Positions 8,506-14,541 of a stretch of DNA of 22,806 bases are shown here, piece by piece; the stretch's first letter is position 1, and each line of letters begins with the position of its first letter. The notes under the pieces were generated by a model that was not told the DNA's origin, made no database searches, and worked only from the letters and a program-made list of their open reading frames with translations. Position numbers and translations under genes: made by a program. This DNA is from a virus, in the IMG/VR virus record IMGVR_UViG_3300010392_000930, positions 1-22,806 of that record. The stretch is one strand, 5' to 3'.

Positions 8506-9953
8506 TAGGAGGCATCCACATCAAACAAACCAAAGGCCATGCGGTTTCTTGAGATACCGCGAAATTTAAAGCCCACCCAGTCACGAACATAGCCTAATGC
8601 ACGCGCTACAAACCTCTGTCCATAGTTATACCTATCGCCGTAATTCATGGAGTATTCATGACCGTAGGTTCTACCATTTTGCGTCGTACTTAGGAATACA
8701 GTTGCATCCTCAACATCTCCAACTATTCCGGCTATCGTTTCAATTTCTATTCTATTGATTGATAGAGACTCAGCCATGACGAAAGGGGAGAATAAAAGCC
8801 ACTCTGCCATATTTCCATAATGAGTAGATTCCGTGTTATCAAATATGCCCAACGTGCCATCCAGTCTATCGCCCACAATAAACTGATTAACCCTTGGGTC
8901 TTGTACAAAGTCTTTTGCCCTGTATGGCTTGTCGCCAGTAGTGTCTGTTTTTAACTTAGACCATGATAGGTTTTTGCCTGCCATTCCAGCTATCGTCGGA
9001 TTGAATAGTAGCGTGGTATCAGGAAGGTGAAAGATGATCATCTCAATGTCATCCTGAACGATAGAATCTACAACAATGGTTTCTAGTTGGTCGTCAGTGT
9101 AAGTGCTCAGTGTCTTTTCAATATCTCGACTGGCTACCTTCTGATAGCTGCCCGAGCGGTACATATAAACACTAGGGGCGCTCTCTTGATCTCTACCCAC
9201 TAAATACCAACTACCCTTAGACAAGGCCATTGAATGAGTCCCAACAACACCTAGGCGGGATGATTTCTGGTTTAATGGGGAAAACGCAAAGCCAGACGCT
9301 CCAGTTAAATAGAAGTGCTCAATGGAGCGAGAGCCAAAAACAATCAGCTCATCATTCTCAGCCTGCCTCAGTGCGTAAGTATAATCAGCGACAAACTCCG
9401 CAACCGACTCGGCATCAACAAGCCAAACTTCCTCCTTGTCTACGCCCGCGAATTCATCAAATTGAGAGTGGTAGATTCTCTCGCCATCGGTCAAAAACAT
9501 AATGGAAGAGACATAGCAGCCAGATACCGGCTTACCCACAACACTTCCTATAGCAGGGTTGTCTGTGATTTGCCTAAACCCATCTGTAGGATTGTAGTAG
9601 TAGAGGCCAAGACCTCGAACAATGGCGATGTTATCAAATGAGAACCATAGCTCAGCCTGACCAACACCGCCAACGTTTCCTAAAACTGTCACCTCGCCAG
9701 TAGATGATACGCTGACAAAATCGACTCCCTGAACGCGATAATGCCCTTCAAAACCTTGGGCAGAGCACCAGATACCGCCATTGGATACATCAGACGAAGT
9801 GCCGAAAGAGGTTAGGCCTTGGATTTGCTGCATATACCCTTGAGCACCAAGGATAGGTTTGGGAATGGCGTACATATTAACGGCCAAGGCGTCTCTATAA
9901 TCAACCTTACCCGCATCCATTTTGTCGCCCTGAATTAGGGTTACAGCAGCCAT
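8505..9953 (-). CDS. Packaged-DNA stabilisation protein, P22 gp10-like tail hub
   Basis: 482 residues; P22 gp10 is 472. Matching blocks run along the whole length: YRDALAVNMYAIPKPILGAQGY (P22 YIDYLPVNMLATPKEILNSSGY), ELIVFGSRSIEHFYLTGAS (P22 FIVCFGSSTIEYFSLTGAT), SAPSVYMYRSGSYQKVASRDIEK, IIFHLPDTTLLFNP and FLSTTQNGRTYGHE. In P22 six copies of gp10 bind the gp4 ring, close the portal vertex and carry the tailspikes. The ATG at 9951-9953 has no clear ribosome site, because a 40-base hairpin lies directly upstream; no better start is visible. The downstream needle gene overlaps its stop by one base. Confidence 0.93.
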   Translation of the reverse strand: MAAVTLIQGDKMDAGKVDYRDALAVNMYAIPKPILGAQGYMQQIQGLTSFGTSSDVSNGGIWCSAQGFEGHYRVQGVDFVSVSSTGEVTVLGNVGGVGQAELWFSFDNIAIVRGLGLYYYNPTDGFRQITDNPAIGSVVGKPVSGCYVSSIMFLTDGERIYHSQFDEFAGVDKEEVWLVDAESVAEFVADYTYALRQAENDELIVFGSRSIEHFYLTGASGFAFSPLNQKSSRLGVVGTHSMALSKGSWYLVGRDQESAPSVYMYRSGSYQKVASRDIEKTLSTYTDDQLETIVVDSIVQDDIEMIIFHLPDTTLLFNPTIAGMAGKNLSWSKLKTDTTGDKPYRAKDFVQDPRVNQFIVGDRLDGTLGIFDNTESTHYGNMAEWLLFSPFVMAESLSINRIEIETIAGIVGDVEDATVFLSTTQNGRTYGHEYSMNYGDRYNYGQRFVARALGYVRDWVGFKFRGISRNRMAFGLFDVDAS

Positions 9954-9998
9954 AATAAAAACCCATGCAAATTACTAATAGTATTTTAACATGGGTTT
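9954..9998 (-). terminator. Long hairpin with T-run directly before the gp10-like start
   Basis: Outer arms AAACCCATG (9959-9967) and CATGGGTTT (9990-9998) pair perfectly. Inner arms AAATTACTA (9969-9977) and TAGTATTTT (9979-9987) pair at 8 of 9 positions around a single-base apex. Read on the minus strand, the 3' arm ends in GGGTTTTTATT, the form of an intrinsic terminator. The gp10-like ATG follows only 5 bases after the arm, so the element could also mask that start. Confidence 0.7.
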
Positions 9999-10025
9999 GT
10001 GGTTGTTGATAGTTTGAGCTAATTA

Positions 10026-10568
10026 TCAGGTGAACATCTCAAACACCAGTGACGACGCGCGAACGCTCAGGCTACCTGTTGTATCGCTAGCTAGTGCAAC
10101 CCCGACTATATCGCCAGCTTGGGCGTTAAAAGATCCTATTCCGGCAAGGTTTCCTATATCACCTGTATTGGGCAACCTCGCGTGAACTGATCGAGGGGAC
10201 AGGATTGTTACAGCATTCCTCTCAATTGAAAATACAGCGCCAGCTGTTGTGTTGTTTGCGGTATGCTCAATATCCGCATAAGCGCTAACAACTACAGCGC
10301 CAGCCGCCAAAACCTTAACCCTCCCATCTGGCTGTGTCTCGAATGCAGAGCCAGAATTTAATTGCTCAGAATATCCATTAAGCAGCGTAACAAAGTTGGC
10401 TGCGTATACAGTCGGATCAAGATCATTATCACCCGTCCCTGTTACGGCGACTGTAAAGGCAGGAGATGGGTGCGTAATTGACACCTGACAAAGACTCTGC
10501 TTAATACTGCTACCGCTGCCTCCAATCCTTTGAGGGCCGATGCCGATAGTTTGTGGTCCTAGTGTCAT
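10026..10568 (-). CDS. Beta-sandwich virion protein, possibly C1q/TNF-like head or tail decoration
   Basis: 180 residues, not firmly recognised. The N-terminus TLGPQTIGIGPQRIGGSGSS is a flexible Gly-rich arm. Residues from about 85 (GRVKVLAAGAVVVSAYADIE, then GAVFSIERNAVTIL, GSFNAQAGDIVGVAL, LSVRASSLVFEMF) show the alternating strands and 'aG-x-Y' to 'aGD-x-v' spacing of C1q/TNF-type jelly-roll domains, common in phage fibres and decoration proteins. Its ATG overlaps the upstream stop (ATGA). It lies between the gp4- and gp10-like genes, where P22 has no equivalent, and is followed by a strong hairpin terminator. A structural role is inferred from position and fold pattern only. Confidence 0.7.
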   Translation of the reverse strand: MTLGPQTIGIGPQRIGGSGSSIKQSLCQVSITHPSPAFTVAVTGTGDNDLDPTVYAANFVTLLNGYSEQLNSGSAFETQPDGRVKVLAAGAVVVSAYADIEHTANNTTAGAVFSIERNAVTILSPRSVHARLPNTGDIGNLAGIGSFNAQAGDIVGVALASDTTGSLSVRASSLVFEMFT

Positions 10569-10891
10569 GGTGTAACTCCTTTTAACTCTTGGTCATTCAC
10601 GATAATGAAGCCGTCCGATACATCCGAGCCTGTCACAGTGAATTGATAGGTATCCGTATTGAATTGATACAAAAGAGTTTGCGGGGCGGTAAAACTGATA
10701 GTTCCATCAGGGATGGACTCGTACTCTTGAGAGTCAAAAGCGCGTGCTTTAATTTCAACCGTCCCAGTAGTAGGGTTGCCGTCAACCTCAAAACTTACTT
10801 GGTGGTAAAAGGTGTTGTTTTCGCTGCCAATAGACTGGAGGTTTTGAGACTCATAAACCCCGTTCGCTAATGGCACTAAGAATCTAGCCAT
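10565..10891 (-). CDS. Small beta-rich virion-associated protein of unknown function
   Basis: 108 residues, not recognised as a named protein. It is almost entirely predicted beta strand: FYHQVSFEVDGNPTTGTVEI, KARAFDSQEYESIPDGTISF, TLLYQFNTDTYQFTVTGSDV and DGFIIVNDQEL. The layout looks like a single beta-sandwich of the kind found in small head- or tail-attached proteins. It forms a two-gene coupled unit with the next gene (ATGA overlap). Upstream is a 154-base structured gap. A minor capsid or adaptor role is possible but not shown. Confidence 0.65.
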   Translation of the reverse strand: MARFLVPLANGVYESQNLQSIGSENNTFYHQVSFEVDGNPTTGTVEIKARAFDSQEYESIPDGTISFTAPQTLLYQFNTDTYQFTVTGSDVSDGFIIVNDQELKGVTP

Positions 10892-10954
10892 GTATAGCCT
10901 CTCAATGAAGGATTACGCGAAGGGAATTTTAAGCCCCGTACAGCTAGGGCATTA

Positions 10955-11019
10955 TGTGAAGGTTGTGAAGGTAATAGGCGGCTGATCAACCTAGTGTTGA
11001 CCCCCTTCACAAGATCAAC
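10955..11019. repeat. Structured gap between gp4-like and 108-aa genes: tandem 9-mer and nested inverted repeats
   Basis: The 154-base gap 10892-11045 has no gene. It contains two adjacent perfect copies of TGTGAAGGT (10955-10963, 10964-10972). TTGTGAAGG (10963-10971) pairs with CCTTCACAA (11004-11012), and inside that loop TCAAC (10986-10990) pairs with GTTGA (10996-11000). GATCAAC occurs twice (10984-10990, 11013-11019). No T-run follows on either strand, so it is not a standard terminator. It may be an RNA structure or a protein-binding site. Confidence 0.5.
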
Positions 11020-11045
11020 GCCTTAATTGTACTACATTTGCTTTA

Positions 11046-11786
11046 TTATGGAGTAATAATTCCATAAGTTTGGCGATTGCAATCCTTGACTATAAAGTTC
11101 TTTTGAACTGTGAACACATCGGTCGAATTAGTCTTGGTTGCCGTTATGCAAAGAGTGAAGCCGCCAATAGTCGAAAAGGTCAATTGAGCGGTTGAGGTTG
11201 TTTCTGCATTAACTACGTTGTCAATCTCAACACTGCCATTTGCAACCTCCCACGACGCACTCACAAGCTCCTCGTCAATAAGCCATGCGCTAAAATCTTC
11301 AGTGTAATTAAGTACATCATCAAGAAATACATAATCAGCATCATTATTAGCGGCTGGCTCAGGGTAGAATCGGCGGCTTCTATAGTCCCACTCATTGCCT
11401 GACCCAAATGGCAATGTAGAAGGCAGTTCCGATTCTGGAGCGTTAACCGTGATTTGCTCTAGCGTCCGCATCCCGTCACTAGCTCTCTTGGCTAAAGACG
11501 GTGTTGCTTGCTTACCAAATAGATCAACAAGGCGAAGAGCTAGAACACTCTTAAAAGGTCCAGCCATTTCAGGCGTTAAACCTGAAGTATCCGCAGGATC
11601 ACTAAGCCCATAATCACTAGGCTGCTGCCAATTAACATCAACGCCGCTGCCTTTTAATTCACTCGCTAAGTCATCCGATTCCTGAATACCAGCTGTAATT
11701 TCATCGGGGCTGGCTGTTAATGTGAGGCCGCTTATACGTAGAATGGTATAAGCGCCATTCACTAGGTCGCCTTTGTTGATCTGCAT
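11046..11786 (-). CDS. P22 gp4-like head-completion protein with beta-sandwich C-terminal extension
   Basis: 246 residues; P22 gp4 is 166. Residues 1-145 follow gp4: MQINKGDLVNGAYTILRISG at the start (P22 MQIKTKGDLVRAALRKLG) and, later, LPSTLPFGSGNEW ... RRFYP (P22 PSRMPTGSGN ... WHYFP). In P22 gp4 forms the first ring bound under the portal after packaging. Residues 150-246 have no P22 counterpart: the segment LNYTEDFSAWLIDEELVSAS, VANGSVEIDN, AQLTFSTIGGFTLCITATKT and VFTVQKNFIVKDC suggests an added Ig-like domain, common on phage surface proteins. It ends the head gene block before the structured gap. Confidence 0.8.
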   Translation of the reverse strand: MQINKGDLVNGAYTILRISGLTLTASPDEITAGIQESDDLASELKGSGVDVNWQQPSDYGLSDPADTSGLTPEMAGPFKSVLALRLVDLFGKQATPSLAKRASDGMRTLEQITVNAPESELPSTLPFGSGNEWDYRSRRFYPEPAANNDADYVFLDDVLNYTEDFSAWLIDEELVSASWEVANGSVEIDNVVNAETTSTAQLTFSTIGGFTLCITATKTNSTDVFTVQKNFIVKDCNRQTYGIITP

Positions 11787-11788
11787 GG

Positions 11789-12058
11789 TTAGCCTCTGGC
11801 TTCTTCAACCTTTTCTTTGATTGTTTCCAGCTTAGCACGACCACCAATTTTTTTGCCTGTTAGTTGCTCATACTCATCACGAAGCTGGCGCTCTTCTTCT
11901 GACATCTCACTAACTTCGGTAGGCGCTTGTAGTTGGTCTACGTGTTGAACCCATCCATCGCCCGTGAAGTGGTCGAACGTGTCTTGGTCGTTAATCATTA
12001 CCTTGTAATAGCCGAGTTCTGTTTTTGCTGATTTAAAAATAGTCTTTACGCTTTGCAT
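11789..12058 (-). CDS. Small head protein with C-terminal HeH/LEM-like helical motif
   Basis: 89 residues from the ATG at 12056-12058, chosen because AGGTGG lies a few bases upstream and because a longer reading starting at 12130 would overlap the coat gene and run through a terminator hairpin. The N-terminal part (VKTIFKSAKTELGYYKVMIN) is beta/alpha mixed. The last 37 residues (EEERQLRDEYEQLTGKKIGG, then RAKLETIKEKVEEAR) resemble the short helix-extended-helix motif seen in small phage head proteins. It lies between coat and gp4-like genes, separated from the latter by two bases. Exact function unknown; probably head-associated by position. Confidence 0.7.
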   Translation of the reverse strand: MQSVKTIFKSAKTELGYYKVMINDQDTFDHFTGDGWVQHVDQLQAPTEVSEMSEEERQLRDEYEQLTGKKIGGRAKLETIKEKVEEARG

Positions 12059-12069
12059 TTTTCCACCTG

Positions 12070-12097
12070 TAAAAAGAAGGGGGGCCGAAACCCCCTT
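12070..12097 (-). terminator. Intrinsic terminator after the coat gene
   Basis: On the minus strand AAGGGGG and CCCCCTT pair perfectly (12091-12097 and 12077-12083) around a 7-base loop and are followed by CTTTTTA. It lies 19 bases past the coat stop and just before the ribosome site (AGGTGG, 12064-12069) of the next gene. It probably reduces readthrough so that coat is made in excess over downstream head proteins. Confidence 0.75.
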
Positions 12098-12116
12098 GAG
12101 TGCTACTAGCAACCTA

Positions 12117-13394
12117 TTAAGGGTTGCCACCCATTTTCACACCCCAAGCAGGGTTGAAGGTTGCGAATGTTGGAAGCAAGTCAAAGCGGTAACGGTTCTT
12201 ATTGCCTACGCCATCAGAGAAGCGGTGAACACGGATTGAGTTTCCGTTGAAGTTCAGCACATTGGAATCCAAGGCGTGAAGCTTAGGCAGAATAACCGAG
12301 CCCATGCCTACAAAGTCTTTGCAGTATGCAAGCTCGGGGCGATAGAAGGCATCAGCCGTGCTATTAAGCACCGTTACTGCATCCGAGGCTGTAATAGGAG
12401 CATCAACAGTATTAAACGCGCCATTTACGCCAGCCTCATTAATTGCGGCACCTGAGATGTTTACCGTAATATTGCCCGAACCGTCAGCCGTTGCGTCATC
12501 AAGCACTGTTGCGGTGAATTTAACAGGAACACCTGCTTTGCGAAGCACTTTGCGGTTGCGCATATTAAGAAGGTTTGAACCCTCAAACTGCAAGGCTGTT
12601 CCTGCCTTTAGTGTTCCCGTGGTAGGTGTCGCCCCAGCAAGAACCACCGTCATGCGGTAGGTGTTCTTATAGGCATTATATGTAGCCAGTGGCGTAGCTT
12701 GTACAGTTAGGCCGCTAGTGGTGTTGCCCGCTTGGAACTCTGGTAGGTTGTTGGTTGTAAGAACATCCAAGCCCGCAAAATTCTTTTTGACCAACGCACT
12801 GGACCAAGCATCACCAACTTCGCTATTCACACCCAACTGAGTCTGAAGGTCAGCCAAGTCTGACTCTGTGAAGTTGTTGATCACACCGTAAGACATACCC
12901 TGAGGCGCGCCGATTTCTTTTAGCAGGGCACCCGCCGCCGCAACATCAGACCACTTAGCAATAGGGCTATCAGGATCACCAGTTTGAAGTGCTGCATTCT
13001 TAGCCATATATAGGGCCAGCTCACTTTCCAAGGTGGTAGTCATGTCCATAGCGATAGGGTCTAGAAGTTCATCTAATTGATCAGCCTCTAATGCCTCCTC
13101 AACCTGTGTATTCTCAACAAACACAGTGATGTAGTCAGATACTTCAGCCTGTACTCGACCAACTTTTACAGGATTGGCGGTTGATGAGGACATATCGCCG
13201 TCGGCTGTACGCTGCGGCACATATTGCGGTGGGCGCTTCATAGCAACCGAGCCGTAGTCTTTGCCCGTGGATGCGTCGAAGTCGTCTACAAGCTGCTTGG
13301 ATACAGTTTTACCTAACACCTGATTAGACTCAAAACGTCGGGCAAATGCCTTTAATAGCTTTGTATTGGTATTACTTTGATAATCGTTAGCCAT
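12117..13394 (-). CDS. Major coat (capsid) protein, P22 gp5-like
   Basis: 425 residues; P22 gp5 is 430. Position directly after the scaffold and size fit the P22 coat family. The pattern is also right: an N-terminal helix and arm (LLKAFARRFESNQVLGKTVS), KDYGSVAMKRPPQYVPQRT like P22 NTIWMPVEQESPTQEG, DYITVFVENTQVEEALEAD, then TTTLESELALYMAKNAA for the HK97-fold spine. The region from about 215 to 330 contains a beta-rich insertion (LTVQATPLATYNAYKNTYRM, ATPTTGTLKAGTALQFEG, FTATVLDDATADGSGNITVN) in the place of the P22 I-domain. The C-terminus (YRFDLLPTFATFNPAWGVKM) is strand-rich. It assembles the procapsid around the scaffold. A terminator follows the gene. Confidence 0.88.
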   Translation of the reverse strand: MANDYQSNTNTKLLKAFARRFESNQVLGKTVSKQLVDDFDASTGKDYGSVAMKRPPQYVPQRTADGDMSSSTANPVKVGRVQAEVSDYITVFVENTQVEEALEADQLDELLDPIAMDMTTTLESELALYMAKNAALQTGDPDSPIAKWSDVAAAGALLKEIGAPQGMSYGVINNFTESDLADLQTQLGVNSEVGDAWSSALVKKNFAGLDVLTTNNLPEFQAGNTTSGLTVQATPLATYNAYKNTYRMTVVLAGATPTTGTLKAGTALQFEGSNLLNMRNRKVLRKAGVPVKFTATVLDDATADGSGNITVNISGAAINEAGVNGAFNTVDAPITASDAVTVLNSTADAFYRPELAYCKDFVGMGSVILPKLHALDSNVLNFNGNSIRVHRFSDGVGNKNRYRFDLLPTFATFNPAWGVKMGGNP

Positions 13395-13405
13395 TTTTGG
13401 CCTCC

Positions 13406-14203
13406 TTAAATGATTTTCGCATCAGGGAATTGTCGGCTGAAATCATCTTTTTCAGCCATTCCGCCGCCATTAATTTCAGCTAATGGCTCTGGTGCATTAG
13501 ATACTTTTGGTGTCTTTGATAAAGCTTCGGCCTTGACCTGATTTTCGATCTTGACCGCCGCCGCTACCGGAGACATGTTTAACACTTCATACATAAGAGC
13601 TGGGTTCTCAGCCAAGTGAACCGCGATAGCTGGGCCATTAGGGTCAGACATAATATGCTGAGCCAACTCAGGCTTCACACCTGCATTAGCAATTGTCTGC
13701 TCTGCTGCTCCTAGCTTATCTAGATCAACACCCGATTTCTGTGCATTATCAACCCATGAATCAATAAGCTGCTTCTGCTTAACCTGCTCTTGTGTCTTAT
13801 TCTGTTCTTCTAGCTGCTTTTGATACTGTGACCTTGCAGCGTCTTCAGCAACTTTTTGGCTATATGCAACAAGATCAGCATTGTACTTGCGCATAGCTTC
13901 TTCATCGTAAATATCATCAGGAACACTAGGAGCCTGAATAGATCCACTTTGAACAGGTTGCACACTTGGTGTATCTGCCTTTGCCTTTTGGGATTCCTCC
14001 AACTGCTTACGCAAATCGTCAGCTTCCCGCTTTGCTGCATACTTTTCGGCTGTAATCTTATTAATACGAGCCTGAACAGAATCGTGTTTTTGTTCGTGGC
14101 TTTCTCCACTATCCGGCGATGAATCGGAGCCCTGTACTTGCGAGTCTTCTGGCTGGCCTTGCTCTAAAGGTTCGGTTTCTGGGGTGTTAGCATCTTCAGT
14201 CAT
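13406..14203 (-). CDS. Scaffolding protein, P22 gp8-like
   Basis: 265 residues; P22 gp8 is 303. Very acidic, disordered N-terminus (TEDANTPETEPLEQGQPEDS), then charged coiled-coil helices (ARINKITAEKYAAKREADDL, KQLEEQNKTQEQVKQKQLID), a compact middle (GVKPELAQHIMSDPNGPAIA) and a short C-terminal tail ending KDDFSRQFPDAKII. This is the normal character and position of a scaffold between portal and coat. It shapes the procapsid and leaves when DNA is packaged. Its ribosome site AGGAGG is strong but sits in a small hairpin (14209-14221). A good minus-strand promoter with tandem repeats lies 54-110 bases upstream. Confidence 0.85.
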   Translation of the reverse strand: MTEDANTPETEPLEQGQPEDSQVQGSDSSPDSGESHEQKHDSVQARINKITAEKYAAKREADDLRKQLEESQKAKADTPSVQPVQSGSIQAPSVPDDIYDEEAMRKYNADLVAYSQKVAEDAARSQYQKQLEEQNKTQEQVKQKQLIDSWVDNAQKSGVDLDKLGAAEQTIANAGVKPELAQHIMSDPNGPAIAVHLAENPALMYEVLNMSPVAAAVKIENQVKAEALSKTPKVSNAPEPLAEINGGGMAEKDDFSRQFPDAKII

Positions 14204-14208
14204 TTAAG

Positions 14209-14221
14209 CGCCTCCTAGGCG
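14209..14221 (-). promoter_or_regulatory. Ribosome site of the scaffold gene inside a small hairpin
   Basis: On the minus strand CGCCT-AGG-AGGCG forms a perfect 5-base-pair stem with a 3-base loop; the AGGAGG ribosome site (14211-14216) is split between loop and 3' arm, 7 bases before the ATG. The hairpin could modulate scaffold translation. P22 scaffold synthesis is known to be autoregulated after transcription, but a link to this element is inference. Confidence 0.5.
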
Positions 14222-14256
14222 AAGTAAACCGCGATAAGGTCGCGTACCTTGGCTAT

Positions 14257-14285
14257 ATTTTAACCCTAGTGATAGTTAAAGGCAA
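14257..14285 (-). promoter_or_regulatory. Probable sigma-70 promoter for scaffold-coat
   Basis: Read on the minus strand, TTGCCT (14280-14285), a 17-base spacer and TAAAAT (14257-14262) match the -35/-10 consensus at 4 and 5 of 6 positions with ideal spacing. It points to the scaffold gene, 54 bases away. Two near-identical 15-mers overlap it, suggesting regulated use. Confidence 0.55.
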
Positions 14286-14312
14286 TTAAGGGTGGGTTAG
14301 TGATAGCTAAAG
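14267..14312. repeat. Tandem 15-base operator-like repeat over the promoter
   Basis: TAGTGATAGTTAAAG (14267-14281) and TAGTGATAGCTAAAG (14298-14312) match at 14 of 15 positions and begin 31 bases apart, about three helical turns, so a bound protein would sit on the same face of the DNA. One copy covers the promoter spacer and the other lies upstream of the -35. I saw no further copy in the window. Confidence 0.55.
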
Positions 14313-14367
14313 TTAATTTTAATCAAATATCAGGCAGTGCTAGGCTATGTAAAACAAAGGAGGATTT

Positions 14368-14451
14368 ATGAAAGACACAAAAAACACCAAAGATAAGGAA
14401 GTTGTGTTCAAAGGAGAGAGCACTGGATTAGATAAGACTTGCGAGCACTAG
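14368..14451 (+). CDS. Opposite-strand 27-aa micro-ORF between portal and scaffold
   Basis: ATG to TAG on the plus strand, against all other genes. The product is MKDTKNTKDKEVVFKGESTG followed by LDKTCEH, hydrophilic and unrecognised. The start is preceded by AAAGGAGGA, close to a perfect ribosome site at ideal distance, which is the main evidence for translation. The ORF is bracketed by AGGAGGAT (14358-14365, the ribosome site itself) and its exact complement ATCCTCCT (14454-14461), so a folded transcript could hide the start. No convincing plus-strand promoter was found. It may be a moron-like insertion, an antisense leader or chance. Confidence 0.4.
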   Translation: MKDTKNTKDKEVVFKGESTGLDKTCEH

Positions 14452-14472
14452 GGATCCTCCTCTCATAAGAGC

Positions 14473-14541
14473 ATGGTTAAACAGCAAAGACTACTTAACA
14501 CAATGCTCAGTGAGATTATCAGAAGCAATAAGGGTGATTAA
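14473..14541 (+). CDS. Opposite-strand 22-aa micro-ORF ending across the portal stop
   Basis: ATG at 14473, 22 residues (MVKQQRLLNTMLSEIIRSNK then GD), a single amphipathic helix. It follows the 27-aa micro-ORF by 21 bases on the same strand, and its TAA overlaps the portal stop codon on the other strand. The ribosome site is poor (AAGAG almost touching the ATG). Only its adjacency to the first micro-ORF makes it worth listing. Confidence 0.2.
   Translation: MVKQQRLLNTMLSEIIRSNKGD

Noticed and set aside
11789-12130. 113-aa version of the small head protein starting at 12130
   Set aside because: It overlaps the coat gene and passes through the terminator hairpin; the start at 12058 has a proper ribosome site.
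13810-14109. 99-codon minus-strand frame within the scaffold gene
   Set aside because: Alternate frame of a well-supported scaffold protein, with low-complexity composition.
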